Positions 17,085 through 26,457 are shown, counted from the stretch's first letter. The stretch is DNA of 34,716 nt from Actinobacteria bacterium 69-20 (GCA_001897425.1 MKSW01000006.1:50236-84951); one strand, 5' to 3'. Translations and numbers: made by a program. Notes: generated by a model from the letters alone, not told the origin.

Positions 17085-18251
17085 ATGGACGCCGAGCACA
17101 TCGCGTGGAGCAGCGACACGGCCCAGGCCGGCTGGATCGGGCCGCGGTTGTCGCTGTTCGGTAGCGGGGTGGTGACATCCGTCATCCCGAGCGGGTTCGA
17201 CGCCTACGCGCGGCTGCTGCACCCGGCCAACGGGAGGGGCGGCGCGCCGGTGCGCTGGGCGGACGTCGCCGCGTGGAGCGGGGTGCCGCTGGAACGGGAC
17301 GGCCAATTCGCGGACGTCGCCGTACCGCAGCACCGCCCAGCCACGCCGAGCCCCGCGGCCGGCGGTCGCCCCGAGGAGGGCTCGCTGGAGTCCGCGGACG
17401 CGGCGGCGCTGGTCGACGTGCTGGAGGCACACACCAAGGCCGGGGCGCGCTGCTGGTTCTGCCTCTGGGAGGGCTTCGGCTGGATCGGGGGCCAGGGCGT
17501 CGCGATGCTCATGGCGACGATGCCGCGCCGCGGGCGGCGATGGCGGCGTTCGCGGCGGCGCCCTGGTCTGCCGATACCGTTCGGCCGCGGAAACCGGCTG
17601 GTACTACCGATGTTTCGGGGCCGGACGGCGCGTCGTGCCCGGCCGGCCGCGTACCTCGGACCCAGCGTGTACACAGGCCCGACGCCGGAGTTCGTGCCCA
17701 CCGGCCCGGTGCCTGCGGCGGCGTTCGCCGGGCCACGGGTCGAGTTGCCGAACCGCAACTACCTGCTCTACTCGGGCGGGGTGTCGGGTGCCCTCGCCCT
17801 CGTCGCATCGGAGCGTCAGACGCCGAACCTCTGGTGGCCGGCCGACCGGGCGTGGTGCGTGGCGACCGAGATCGACCTCCCGTGGACCTATGTCGGCGGA
17901 TCGGCCGAGCTGATCGATGCGATCCTCGCCGACCCGCGGCTGGAGGCCATGCCCGTGGAGGCCGAGGACAGCCACTGGTCCCGCGTGCCCGCGTGGGTGG
18001 ACGAGCGCGCGGAGGCGGCGGCGCGAGAGCTGCTGGCCCACGGCCGGGCGACGGCCCTTACCGATTGGGGGACTGTCGAGGCGCGCCTGCGCCGCCCGCG
18101 CCGCTGGCGTGACGGTGAACTCACCATCGGCGGGCCCGGCCGGTCCGGCTGGACCCGGATCGACCGCAGGTCCGAGGCCGACCTGCATCGGAATGTGCAT
18201 GACAGCATTGCCGACGCGATCGTGGACACGGCCCTCGACGCCGGATCCTGA
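17085..18251 (+). CDS. Conserved actinobacterial hypothetical protein
   Basis: 388 aa, no named domain recognised. It resembles a family common in mycobacteria and relatives: SVIPSGFDAYARLLHPA near the N-terminus, GARCWFCLWEGFGW in the middle, PNRNYLLYSGGV, and NLWWPADRAWCVATEIDLPWTYVGGS towards the end, followed by IDAILADPRLEAMPVEAED. Residues ~155-190 form an Arg/Pro-rich stretch (MPRRGRRWRRSRRRPG) and may be disordered. No signal peptide or membrane segment is seen. Transcribed alone; ATG with a GGGTGGG site upstream. Function unknown. Confidence 0.82.
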   Translation: MDAEHIAWSSDTAQAGWIGPRLSLFGSGVVTSVIPSGFDAYARLLHPANGRGGAPVRWADVAAWSGVPLERDGQFADVAVPQHRPATPSPAAGGRPEEGSLESADAAALVDVLEAHTKAGARCWFCLWEGFGWIGGQGVAMLMATMPRRGRRWRRSRRRPGLPIPFGRGNRLVLPMFRGRTARRARPAAYLGPSVYTGPTPEFVPTGPVPAAAFAGPRVELPNRNYLLYSGGVSGALALVASERQTPNLWWPADRAWCVATEIDLPWTYVGGSAELIDAILADPRLEAMPVEAEDSHWSRVPAWVDERAEAAARELLAHGRATALTDWGTVEARLRRPRRWRDGELTIGGPGRSGWTRIDRRSEADLHRNVHDSIADAIVDTALDAGS

Positions 18252-18328
18252 TCCGCGCTCGTCCGGGCCGGAACTCGCCAGCGCCGAGAGATGGGGGACG
18301 GCCGGCATCACGCGCGGCCGAGTCGTTT

Positions 18329-18625
18329 CTACGAAACGCGCTTCAGTTCGGCTGTAATGGCGCGTCGTGCGAACTCGGACGCCGAGATTCCGAGCTTGCT
18401 TGCTGCACGCTTCATTGCAGCATGGTCGTTCTCGGACAATCGCACGCCGATCTGTGGTGAGTGACGACCCGACCGGCTCAGCGATGGACGGCCGCTCCGG
18501 GCGGCGACGCGGGTGTCCTCGATGATCTCCTGCCTCACCTGCTCGGTGAGGCGGCGGCCGGACGGCAGTACGACTTCCTCGTCCGGAATGTCGGGCCCGC
18601 TGAGCCTGTACTTCTTCGTGGTCAT
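18329..18625 (-). CDS. Ribbon-helix-helix-like DNA-binding protein (possible antitoxin type)
   Basis: 98 aa. The C-terminal third IGVRLSENDHAAMKRAASKLGISASEFARRAITAEL has the strand-helix-helix layout of ribbon-helix-helix proteins (CopG/Arc type), and the N-terminus has DEEVVLPSGRRLTEQVRQEIIEDTR. Such proteins act as dimeric repressors, often as antitoxins. No toxin gene is next to it: the same-strand neighbour upstream is a VOC protein 25 bp away, so it may be a lone regulator or an orphan. ATG at 18625 with GGAGGAAC upstream. Confidence 0.7.
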   Translation of the reverse strand: MTTKKYRLSGPDIPDEEVVLPSGRRLTEQVRQEIIEDTRVAARSGRPSLSRSGRHSPQIGVRLSENDHAAMKRAASKLGISASEFARRAITAELKRVS

Positions 18626-18650
18626 GGTGTTCCTCCACCGCCCTGCGCCG

Positions 18651-19037
18651 CTACCCCTGCGCGAAGAACTCGATCGCGATACCGTCCGGGTCCTTGACCG
18701 TCGCGACGTTCGCCGGCGGCGCGCTGATCGGGCTGTGCGCGACGCCGAGGGAGTCGAGATCGGCGAGCCACGACTCGATCTCGCCCCGGTCCGCGCAGGC
18801 GATCGACAGGTGGTCGAGCCCGACCCGGGTCTCGCTGAACCGGTCGGCCGAGTCGGTCGAATCGTGTTGCTGCAGGCCGAGCATTACGCCGTCGCCAAGC
18901 ATCAGCGTCCGTTTCCATCCGTCGCCCGTCATGTCGCGGACGCGCTTCATCTTGAGCGCGCGGGTGTACCAGTCGACGCTCGATTCGAGGTCGGTGACGG
19001 TGAGGCTGACATGGCTGATCGCGTTGACGGTGGGCAT
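18651..19037 (-). CDS. VOC-superfamily (glyoxalase/bleomycin-resistance fold) protein
   Basis: 128 aa. Two beta-alpha-beta-beta-beta modules: ISHVSLTVTDLESSVDWYTRALKM at the N-terminus and VGLDHLSIACADRGEIESWLADLDSLGV in the second half, ending VKDPDGIAIEFFAQG. Metal-ligand candidates are His in ISHVSL, His in LDHLSI and Glu in IEFF. This is the usual layout of small actinobacterial VOC proteins whose substrates are unknown. ATG at 19037 was chosen; the upstream in-frame extension is not protein-like. In the same direction as the RHH gene 25 bp downstream, possibly one transcript. Confidence 0.82.
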   Translation of the reverse strand: MPTVNAISHVSLTVTDLESSVDWYTRALKMKRVRDMTGDGWKRTLMLGDGVMLGLQQHDSTDSADRFSETRVGLDHLSIACADRGEIESWLADLDSLGVAHSPISAPPANVATVKDPDGIAIEFFAQG

Positions 19038-19133
19038 ACGCCCATCATGGCACCGGTCACGTGCACTGCGATGTGTCTTGTAGCGCACCCGGTTGCGCGC
19101 CACACAACAGGCACGCACGCGGACGACTCCGCC

Positions 19134-19889
19134 CTACACGCGCGTGATCTCGACGCGCCACTGTTCCGGACCCTCGTCGACGTACGTCCACTCGAACTGG
19201 TCCGGCCACATCGCGTCCGCCTGGTAGCGCAGCGGCAGCGGGTCGTGGTCGTTGATCAGCACCAACGTCCCCGCCTCGGTCAGCGCCTGCATCTTGCCCA
19301 GGATGATCCCGTGCCGCGCCTGATGCGACAATGCCCGCACGTCAAGCTCTTCGGTGCCGCTGATCGGATCGATCGCCGCGCCCCTGCCAACCGGTTCCGG
19401 CACCTTCGCCACCGCCTCGGGCTCACGCCGCGCGCCGCCGGCCAGCTCCGGCTTGGCATCGAGGATCTCCGCGAGCGGTACACCCGCCCGCTGCAGCGCC
19501 GGCAGCAGCAGATCGTCCTCCTTGGCGAGGTGCCCCTCGAAGGCGGCCCGAACGGCTCCCGCGGCTGCCGCTGCCTCGGCGGGATCCGTCACGGCATCCA
19601 GGTCCTCGAACAGCGATCGCATCCGCGCATGGTCGTCGAGAAGTCCCTGCACCAGCAGCGCCGTCCCCTCGCGCTCCCGCCCGCGCACGTACACGGCCGC
19701 CTCCTCTGCCTTGAAATGCGGCAGCACATCGGAGCGGTACCAGCTAAACAACGCAACGCATTCGGTCGATGCGTCGCCGTCGGCAGCCGCCTCGATCACC
19801 GCCCCGGCGAGGTCCCCGAGCCGCGCGGCCAGCCGCCGGTGATGTGCTCGCAACTCGTCCAGCGCGCGTTCGGATGTGTCGGCAGGCAT
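19134..19889 (-). CDS. Hemerythrin-domain plus DUF2249 protein
   Basis: 251 aa with two parts. Residues ~8-135 are a helical hemerythrin-like domain with iron-ligand style residues: LRAHHRRLAARL, LPHFKAEEAAVY, LLDDHARMRSLFEDLD, FEGHLAKEDDLLLPAL. Residues ~170-251 are DUF2249, ELDVRALSHQARHGIILGKMQAL, LVLINDHDPLPLRYQADAMWPDQFEWTY and WRVEITRV, usual in such fusions. The combination is linked to oxygen, NO or redox sensing in related actinobacteria and proteobacteria (family knowledge). ATG at 19889. Its downstream neighbour is the VOC gene 96 bp away. Confidence 0.85.
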   Translation of the reverse strand: MPADTSERALDELRAHHRRLAARLGDLAGAVIEAAADGDASTECVALFSWYRSDVLPHFKAEEAAVYVRGREREGTALLVQGLLDDHARMRSLFEDLDAVTDPAEAAAAAGAVRAAFEGHLAKEDDLLLPALQRAGVPLAEILDAKPELAGGARREPEAVAKVPEPVGRGAAIDPISGTEELDVRALSHQARHGIILGKMQALTEAGTLVLINDHDPLPLRYQADAMWPDQFEWTYVDEGPEQWRVEITRV

Positions 19890-20014
19890 GTGGGCTCCCC
19901 TATGTGCTGCGGCGTGCGCCTCGTCGCACGATGTTTTTCACTATAAGCCCGTGTAAAAGGCCGGTGGGTGCCGGCGGCGGTTCCGTCGCGCCGTTCCGCG
20001 TCCGCCGCCCGGCA

Positions 20015-21145
20015 TCAGGTATGACGAAATCCGCGGGCCGTGCTCGATGCGGACACGATGAGCGCACCGAGCGCCGTCGCGATGGTGAGCCACCACACGG
20101 CCACCCCCGCTTCTGCCAGACCCGCCGTCGCGACGATCGCCAGCACCACGGCGGCAGCGATCCGCCAGTCGTCCCCGACGATGAAATCCCACCAAAAGGC
20201 CCCGAAGGCCCTCAGCCCGCGCAGGAAATAGGCGATCGTGCGACTCGTGCGCGGCGCTGCGTCCTTCCGGCGGTCGGCATCGGTGCTTGGGCCGGCCTGC
20301 GGTGCAGCATCCGGCACCGCGCGCGGCTCGGCGCTCGACTCCGCTTGCGATGCTGCATCTTTCACGGCCTCGGCGGCGACAGGACTCTCGAGCGACGGCA
20401 TGTGTCTGCGCACGGCGGCCCCTGTGTGCCGCCGGAGCAGTGCCACCAGCAGCGCTCCGACCACCAGCACGAGCGCGATCAGCACCACCAGCGCCACGTC
20501 CCGGCCCGGCCAGGCGGCGCCGGCGCCCTCCGTCGCCCAGAACGCGCCGAATGACGTCAGCAGCACACCCACCACGAACTTCATCGTGTTCTCCGGGATG
20601 CGCGCCAGCGGACCGCGCACCGCGAGCCCGGTCGCCGCCACAAGTACCACCGCCGCCGCCGCGGCCAGCGACGCGGCACCGATGTGCCCCTGCGCCGAGC
20701 CGAACGTGATCACGATGAAGGCCACCTCCAGGCCCTCGAGCAGCACGCCCTTGAACGCGAGAGTGAAGCCGTACCAATCACTTACGAACGCGTACCGGCG
20801 GTATCCGGCGCGCCGCGCCGCGCTCAACTGCGTCTGGTAGATGGCGTCTTCGTCATGCAGGTCCTTGAGCCCGGAGGCCCGCAGCACCGCCTTGCGCAGC
20901 CAGCCGAGGCCGAACACCAACAGCAGCGCACCGACCGCCAGTTGCAGCGCGGCCAGCGGCACGAGCGTGAGCGCCGGCCCGAAGGCGGCGACGATTGCGA
21001 CCAGGGCGGCGAGCCCCACGGCGACACCCTGCATGGCCGACCGCCAACCGCGTGCGGTGCCCGCCGCCAGCACGATGGTGAGCGCCTCTACCGCCTCCAC
21101 CAGGCAGGCGAGGAACACGGCCAGCACCGGCACCGCAACGCCCAT
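20015..21145 (-). CDS. Polytopic membrane protein (COG4280-like)
   Basis: 376 aa. Six or more hydrophobic segments are visible: two with acidic residues in the first part (FLACLVEAVEALTIVLAAG and VLLEGLEVAFIVITFG), others at ~30-50, 60-80, 155-180, 200-235, and the last near 340-365. Between ~240 and ~310 lies a soluble Ala/Ser/Pro-rich loop. The repeated EAVEA / LEGLEV pattern suggests an ion or metal transporter-like half-repeat, as in COG4280 and TMEM165-type proteins, but no function is established. ATG at 21145 with GGGGAGCGAGG upstream. The end ARGFRHT and its stop lie on a degenerate copy of the dispersed motif (20016-20026). Confidence 0.7.
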   Translation of the reverse strand: MGVAVPVLAVFLACLVEAVEALTIVLAAGTARGWRSAMQGVAVGLAALVAIVAAFGPALTLVPLAALQLAVGALLLVFGLGWLRKAVLRASGLKDLHDEDAIYQTQLSAARRAGYRRYAFVSDWYGFTLAFKGVLLEGLEVAFIVITFGSAQGHIGAASLAAAAAVVLVAATGLAVRGPLARIPENTMKFVVGVLLTSFGAFWATEGAGAAWPGRDVALVVLIALVLVVGALLVALLRRHTGAAVRRHMPSLESPVAAEAVKDAASQAESSAEPRAVPDAAPQAGPSTDADRRKDAAPRTSRTIAYFLRGLRAFGAFWWDFIVGDDWRIAAAVVLAIVATAGLAEAGVAVWWLTIATALGALIVSASSTARGFRHT

Positions 21146-21326
21146 CGTCGCCTCGCTCCCCGGGCGCCGACGGCCCGGCGACAGCAACGATAGCCGCGCG
21201 CGCACGACGCCTCTGCGAGACGCCGGTGCGGCCGTCGGGATGCCGTGCGGTGGGGGTGCGCGAGTCCCGCGCATCGGAGGTCAGCGGCGGCTCAGCGCAT
21301 CGCCGCCCCGCCTCGATACCGCGCTC

Positions 21327-21506
21327 TCAGCGGCCGAAAAGCCTTTTGAACACACTGTTCTCGGACCGGTACTGCGCGATCTCGGCAGCAGAATGACCGC
21401 GGCATCGTTCGCTCTTCGGGACCCCCGCGAGGGCCAGCTCGATGTGGTTGCCACATCCGGCCCACGTCGTCTTGGAGCACATCTTGCAGCGAACTGCGTG
21501 GCACAT
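21327..21506 (-). CDS. Small Cys-rich (zinc-ribbon-like) actinobacterial protein
   Basis: 59 aa. Reads MCHAVRCKMCSKTTWAGCG, then HIELALAGVPKSERCRGH and a charged tail ending SVFKRLFGR. The four cysteines C-x4-C-x2-C...C plus Cys/His in RCRGH suggest a small metal-binding fold. Similar short proteins (CHAVRCxxCGKTTWxGCG) are widespread in actinobacteria and have no known function. ATG at 21506 with AGGAG just upstream, preferred over the ATG at 21554. It diverges from the DUF302 gene; the 160-bp spacer holds the candidate CsoR/CstR operator (21564-21579). Confidence 0.8.
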   Translation of the reverse strand: MCHAVRCKMCSKTTWAGCGNHIELALAGVPKSERCRGHSAAEIAQYRSENSVFKRLFGR

Positions 21507-21563
21507 GGGTTCTCCTCGTTGCACCCGGGCGGCGTCGTCGCCGCACCGGAACACTGTACCGCA

Positions 21564-21579
21564 ATACCCGGTGGGGTAT
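21564..21579. promoter_or_regulatory. Candidate CsoR/CstR-family operator with overlapping -10
   Basis: ATACCC-GGTG-GGGTAT, an inverted repeat of the type bound by CsoR/CstR/RicR-family repressors. It overlaps a -10-like TATAGT (21577-21582) on the plus strand and lies 88 bp upstream of DUF302 and 58 bp upstream of the divergent Cys-rich gene. A CsoR-family repressor is encoded two genes on, so self-regulation is likely. Confidence 0.7.
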
Positions 21580-21609
21580 AGTCACGGATGAGGGTCACGG
21601 CCGACCGAG

Positions 21610-22400
<791 letters not shown>

Positions 22401-22482
22401 GGGTGTGGGTCTGCGACGCTGCGGGCGGCCCGTGAGCGGTGCGACGCACCCGGGGCGGGGCGGCCCAGCATCTGCCCGGCCC

Positions 22483-22497
22483 GAACACAGCGTCATA
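22483..22497 (-). repeat. Dispersed motif copy 11 (variant, two extra bases)
   Basis: TATGACGCTGTGTTC on the minus strand, i.e. the motif with GT inserted, preceded by CCGAG. It supplies the stop codon (TGA) of the SDR gene. Confidence 0.6.
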
Positions 22498-23167
22498 CTC
22501 GGCGGTTGAATTCCACGACGGTGCGCCAGCTTTCCCGCGGCGCGCTCGTCTCTCGCACGAGATCGCCGTACACATCGGCGATCTCGGCCTCGTCGAAGCC
22601 GTCCGTGCCCAGCAGCCCGTTGATCGTGACGGTGGCGCAGTGCACGCCGTGCGGCGCCAGTTCGGCGGCGAATCCGCGGACGAGCGCGCGCAGCGCCGCC
22701 TTCTGCGCCGACAGCGACGGGGCACCGGGGGTCGGGGCGTCGGCCGCCGCCGAACCGGTGGCGAGGATCGTGCCGCGGCCGCGATCGATCATGCCGGGCG
22801 CCACAGCATTCGCGATGGTGGCCAGGCTGGTGGTGCCGATGGCCAGATCGGCGAGCAGATCGGCCTGCGTCAACGTGGTCGCGCCGGCGTCTCGCCACGT
22901 CGAGACATTGTGCACCGCAACGTCAAAGGCGCCGGCCTGCTGCGACAGCGCGTCGATCGCTGCGGTCAAGGCATCGGCGTCGGCGACGTCCGCCACCGCA
23001 CCGACGGCGGACAGTCCTTCCGCGCCGAGCGACCGGGCCACGTCCGGCGCGGCCCGCCCGATCAGGCCGAGGGGTCGTCCGTCGGCGGCGAGCCGCCGGG
23101 CGATCGCCGCACCCAGGCGCGGGCCCGCACCGACCACCAACACCGCATCCGCACCGGAATTGACCAT
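22493..23167 (-). CDS. Short-chain dehydrogenase/reductase-like protein with altered active site
   Basis: 224 aa. The Rossmann start is VLVVGAGPRLGAAIARRLAADG, then ADVADADAL, VHNVSTW in place of NNAG, and TILATGSAAA with the active-site serine. In the active-site line PSLSAQKAALRALVRGFA the lysine is kept, but leucine stands where YxxxK needs tyrosine, so classical SDR catalysis is unlikely unless another residue replaces it. The family is otherwise clear. ATG at 23167. The gene ends inside a copy of the dispersed motif. It may be a binding or scaffold protein. Confidence 0.8.
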   Translation of the reverse strand: MVNSGADAVLVVGAGPRLGAAIARRLAADGRPLGLIGRAAPDVARSLGAEGLSAVGAVADVADADALTAAIDALSQQAGAFDVAVHNVSTWRDAGATTLTQADLLADLAIGTTSLATIANAVAPGMIDRGRGTILATGSAAADAPTPGAPSLSAQKAALRALVRGFAAELAPHGVHCATVTINGLLGTDGFDEAEIADVYGDLVRETSAPRESWRTVVEFNRRV

Positions 23168-23593
23168 GCCGCCACCATATGACGGGTGCCCGGATCCGGT
23201 AGGCTACAGGGCGCGCAGGACGCATGCGTGCAGATCGAGCGGAAGGAAGGGTTACCGTGTTCGGTTCGTCGTACACGCGCGAGCGCCTGCTCGTCGGTAC
23301 CCGCACCGCGATCGTCGCCGCTGTCTGCTCGTGTCCGCGCGGTCACTCCTGGGCCTGAGCCGGCACAGGCCGCATCGCGCGGTGCGCCCACCGGGGCTGC
23401 CACGCTCCTGACGGCGCAAGGCCTCTCGTTCGTCCCGCTCCGCCCGTTTTTTCACTGCCCGCTTCATTCGCGCCGTCGCTACGGTCTCGTCGCCGAACCA
23501 TGCGAGGCGAACGCCACTACTTCCGTACGGAAATCGAAAAGCACCACTCGCCAACATGTCTCATAAGAATCGCACCTTCGAGGAGCTTCCCCC
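23168..23593. other. 426-bp leader region of the cysK-cysE operon
   Basis: Contains a possible 33-codon upstream ORF at 23257-23358 and otherwise nothing firm. A T6 run occurs at ~23449-23454, but I see no clean stem before it. Confidence 0.45.
23257..23358 (+). CDS. Possible leader peptide upstream of cysK
   Basis: 33 codons from a GTG preceded by GGAAGGAAGG. The product begins MFGSSYTRERLLVGTRTAI and ends VCSCPRGHSWA, with two cysteines close together near its end. It lies 235 bp before cysK on the same strand. Cysteine-rich leader peptides control cysteine-related operons in several actinobacteria, so this could be one; with only two cysteine codons the case is weak. Confidence 0.3.
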   Translation: MFGSSYTRERLLVGTRTAIVAAVCSCPRGHSWA

Positions 23594-24529
23594 ATGGCAC
23601 AGATCTATTCGAACGTCACCGAACTCGTCGGCCGTACCCCGCTGGTCCGCTTGAACCGCATCACCGACGGCGCCGCGGGCACCGTGCTCGCGAAGCTCGA
23701 GTTCTACAACCCCGCCAACTCGGTGAAGGACCGCATCGGTGTGTCCATCGTCGACGCGGCCGAGGAGTCCGGCGAACTTCCCCCGGGCGGGACGATCGTC
23801 GAAGCGACCAGCGGCAACACCGGCATCGCGCTCGCCATGGTCGGCGCCGCCCGCGGGTACAAGGTCGTGCTGGCCATGCCGTCGTCGATGAGTCGTGAGC
23901 GGCGGGCGCTGCTACGCGCCTTCGGCGCGGAACTCGTGCTGACCGAGCCCAGCGAGGGGATGGCTGGTGCCGTCGCGCGCGCCGAGCAGATCGCCGCCGA
24001 ACGGCCCGGGGCGGTGCTAGCTCGGCAGTTCGCCAACCAGGCGAACCCGCAGATCCATTACGCCACCACGGGTAAGGAGATCTGGGAGGACACCGACGGC
24101 GAGATCGCCGCGCTGGTCGCGGGTATCGGCACCGGCGGCACCATCACCGGCGCCGGGCGGTACCTGCGGGAGCACAAGCCCGACGTGAAGGTCTTCGGCG
24201 TGGAGCCGGCCGAGTCCGCCATCCTGAGCGGCAAGCCCGCCGGCCCGCACAAGATCCAGGGCCTGGGTGCGAACTTCGTCCCAGAGGTGTTGGACACCGC
24301 CATCTATGACGAAGTGCTCCCCGTCACAGGCGACGACGCGGTGCGGTACGCCCGGCGTGCCGCCACGGAAGAGGGTCTGTTGGTGGGCATCTCGTCCGGC
24401 GCGGCGTTGGCCGCGGCGAGCGAGGTCGCACAGCGACCGGAGTTCGCGGGGAAGACGATCGTGGCGGTGGTACCGGACTTCGGCGAGCGGTACGTCTCCA
24501 CGCTGCTGTTCGAGGGGCTGGTGGACTGA
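23594..24529 (+). CDS. cysK: O-acetylserine sulfhydrylase (cysteine synthase A)
   Basis: 311 codons. Makes cysteine from O-acetylserine and sulfide with PLP. Seen: [13 protein letters not shown], the PLP lysine in [66 protein letters not shown] for the phosphate, and [11 protein letters not shown] near the C-terminus. Length and motifs fit CysK rather than cystathionine beta-synthase (no CBS domain) or CysM. The serine acetyltransferase gene starts two bases after the stop, so the two form an operon for cysteine synthesis. ATG at 23594, with AGGAG upstream. Confidence 0.95.
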   Translation: MAQIYSNVTELVGRTPLVRLNRITDGAAGTVLAKLEFYNPANSVKDRIGVSIVDAAEESGELPPGGTIVEATSGNTGIALAMVGAARGYKVVLAMPSSMSRERRALLRAFGAELVLTEPSEGMAGAVARAEQIAAERPGAVLARQFANQANPQIHYATTGKEIWEDTDGEIAALVAGIGTGGTITGAGRYLREHKPDVKVFGVEPAESAILSGKPAGPHKIQGLGANFVPEVLDTAIYDEVLPVTGDDAVRYARRAATEEGLLVGISSGAALAAASEVAQRPEFAGKTIVAVVPDFGERYVSTLLFEGLVD

Positions 24530-24531
24530 TC

Positions 24532-25224
24532 ATGGCTGCCCTGTTGGTGGGGCCCGCATCGGCAGACTGGGGCGGTGCGCCGGACGATGCCGACGCCGAG
24601 ACCGCAGACCTTGCGGAGCGCGGGAGCTCGGCCAGTTCGCGCGGCGGCCACATCGGTGTGCGCAGTCTGATGCTCGAGGACGTGCGCACCGCGCGCGAGC
24701 GCGATCCCGCCGCACGGTCGTTCATCGAGGTCGCGCTGTGCTATCCCGGTGTACACGCGGTGTGGGCGCACCGGATGTCGCACTGGATCTGGACGCGCGG
24801 CGTCGAATGGCGGCTGGTCGCCCGCATCGTCTCGCAGATCGCCCGCGCCGTAACGGGAATCGAGATCCATCCCGGCGCGGTGATCGGCCGCCGGCTATTC
24901 ATCGACCATGGCATGGGTGTGGTGATCGGTGAGACCGCCGTGGTCGGTGATGACGTCACCATGTTCCACGGCACTACCCTGGGCGGCACGTCGATGAGCC
25001 ATGGCAAACGGCACCCGACCGTCGGCAACGGCGTGCTGATCGGGGCTGGCGCCACGGTTCTCGGCCCGGTCACCATCGGCGACGGTGCCAAGATCGGCGC
25101 CGGAGCCGTGGTCGTTCGGGACGTGCCCGCCGGCATGGTCGCCGTCGGTCCTGCCGCCCGGATCCGCCCCGGCGCCGCCGGCACCGCTCACGGCCCCTGG
25201 GACGACCCGGCCATCTACATCTGA
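24532..25224 (+). CDS. cysE: Serine O-acetyltransferase
   Basis: 230 aa. Transfers acetyl from acetyl-CoA to serine, giving the substrate of CysK. The catalytic part begins at about residue 47 ([17 protein letters not shown]), with the active-site His in [19 protein letters not shown] and the left-handed beta-helix repeats ([31 protein letters not shown]). Short EpsC-type layout as in other actinobacteria, C-terminus [10 protein letters not shown]. The first ~46 residues have no counterpart in the usual enzyme and may be an extension; the start could instead be the ATG at 24670. I keep 24532 because it follows the cysK stop directly, suggesting coupling. Confidence 0.9.
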   Translation: MAALLVGPASADWGGAPDDADAETADLAERGSSASSRGGHIGVRSLMLEDVRTARERDPAARSFIEVALCYPGVHAVWAHRMSHWIWTRGVEWRLVARIVSQIARAVTGIEIHPGAVIGRRLFIDHGMGVVIGETAVVGDDVTMFHGTTLGGTSMSHGKRHPTVGNGVLIGAGATVLGPVTIGDGAKIGAGAVVVRDVPAGMVAVGPAARIRPGAAGTAHGPWDDPAIYI

Positions 25225-25320
25225 GCCCCGCCCGCTGAGCCCGCCCCCACCGAGCTTAGCGGGGACGCGCCATAGAATGAGCCGGACCGGCCGAGCGACC
25301 TCGGTGCCGGCAGGAGACCG

Positions 25321-25419
25321 ATGGGGGTGTGTGCCATGGCATGGGGATCCATCTTTGCGGTGATCGCGCTGCTGATGATCGCGTTCGGCTGGTACGAGGG
25401 CAGCAAGGAACACAGCTGA
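25321..25419 (+). CDS. 32-aa single-pass membrane peptide
   Basis: Reads MGVCAMAWGSIFAVIALLM, continues with IAFGWYEGSKEHS and stops at TGA. One hydrophobic segment and a short charged tail. Preceded by CAGGAG four bases from the ATG. Codon use is normal for the region. It sits after cysE with a 96-bp gap and is followed within 14 bp by a dispersed-motif copy. Function unknown; small membrane peptides of this sort occur in actinobacteria. Confidence 0.55.
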   Translation: MGVCAMAWGSIFAVIALLMIAFGWYEGSKEHS

Positions 25420-25432
25420 CCGCGTCAGCGGC

Positions 25433-25445
25433 GAACAGCGTCATA
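25433..25445 (-). repeat. Dispersed motif copy 12 (TATGACGCTGTTC)
   Basis: Exact copy on the minus strand, just after the 32-aa peptide and before the pirin 3' end. Its plus-strand text CAGCGGCGAACAGCGTCATA is nearly identical to that around copy 15 (one difference in 20). Confidence 0.8.
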
Positions 25446-25479
25446 CACGGGTCGCTCTCATGCTGCGTCGCAAAGGGTT

Positions 25480-26457
25480 TCAGTGCGAGTGCGGCACGTG
25501 TGGCATGAGCGCGCCGGGCGGCACGACGCCGAGCCGACCCGCCTGGTAGTCATCCAGCGCCTGAACCAGTTCGTCGCGGGTGTTCATCACGAACGGCCCG
25601 TAATGCACCATCGGTTCCCCGATCGGCTCGCCGCCGAGCAGCAGCACCTCCATGGAGGAGGTCCGGGAATCCTGCTTCGCGTCGGCCGCAAGAAGCAGCC
25701 GGTCGCCGCTTCCGAACGCCACCATGTTCCCGCCGTGCACCGCGGCACGCGACGGGCCCGCCGTCCCCGAGCCGGCGAACACGTACGCGAGCGCGTTGTA
25801 GGTCGGCTGCCAGGGCAGTGAGAGCTGCGCGCCCGGCGCGATGGACGCGTGCAGCATGGTGATCGGGGTGTGCGTCGAGCCGGGTCCGGTGTGCCCGTCG
25901 ACGGTCCCCGCGATCACCCGCAGCAGCGCGCCCGCGTCCGAGGTCGCCAGCAGCAGAACGTCTTTCGCCTCGACCGGCTGATACTTCGGGGTGAGGAACT
26001 TGTCCTTCGCCGGCAGGTTCACCCAGAGCTGGAACCCGTTGAACAGGCCGCCCGCCTCGACCAAGTCCACCGGCGGCGTCTCGATGTGCAGCAGGCCCGC
26101 ACCCGCCGTCATCCACTGCGTCGCGCCGGGGGTGATCAGCCCGCCGCCGCCGTGCGAGTCCTGGTGCCGGAAGGCGCCTTCCACCAGATACGTGACCGTC
26201 TCGAACCCGCGATGCGGATGCCAGTCGGTGCCCTTGGGCTCGCCGGCCTCGTAGTCGACCTCGCCCATGTGATCCATCATGATGAACGGGTCGGTGTACT
26301 GGTAGTTGAGCCCGGCCATCGTGCGGCGCACCGGGAAACCGAGCCCCTCGTAACCCGTCGGCCCCGTCGTCACGGCGAGCACCGGGCGCTCCGTTTCGGC
26401 CGGCTCGGCCCCCCGCACTCGCGGCAGGGTCATCGGATCTGCGGTGACTGCAGCCAT
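25480..26457 (-). CDS. Pirin family protein
   Basis: 325 aa bicupin. Metal-site residues of the N-terminal domain are visible in MMDHMGEVDYEAGEPKGTDWHPHRGFETVTYLVEGAFRHQDSHGG, followed by ATQWMTAGAGLLHIE, the classic pirin core (HPHRG, H and E ligands). The C-terminal cupin contains ALAYVFAGSGTAG and VLLLGGEPIGEPMVHYGPFVMNTRDEL. Some pirins have quercetinase activity, others act as iron-dependent redox regulators; which applies here is open. ATG at 26457 preceded by AAGGAG. Divergent from the aldo/keto reductase gene; the shared ~250-bp spacer carries motif copy 13. Confidence 0.9.
   Translation of the reverse strand: MAAVTADPMTLPRVRGAEPAETERPVLAVTTGPTGYEGLGFPVRRTMAGLNYQYTDPFIMMDHMGEVDYEAGEPKGTDWHPHRGFETVTYLVEGAFRHQDSHGGGGLITPGATQWMTAGAGLLHIETPPVDLVEAGGLFNGFQLWVNLPAKDKFLTPKYQPVEAKDVLLLATSDAGALLRVIAGTVDGHTGPGSTHTPITMLHASIAPGAQLSLPWQPTYNALAYVFAGSGTAGPSRAAVHGGNMVAFGSGDRLLLAADAKQDSRTSSMEVLLLGGEPIGEPMVHYGPFVMNTRDELVQALDDYQAGRLGVVPPGALMPHVPHSH

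Noticed and set aside
23173-23185. Further copy of the dispersed motif (ATATGACGGGTGC)
   Set aside because: Agrees only in TATGACG; the GTTC half is absent, so it is not counted. The same holds for 24305, 27615 and 30799.
23252-23467. Minus-strand ORF starting MKRAVKKRAERDEREALRR
   Set aside because: Basic, low-complexity, no ribosome site; most likely antisense noise within the cysK leader.
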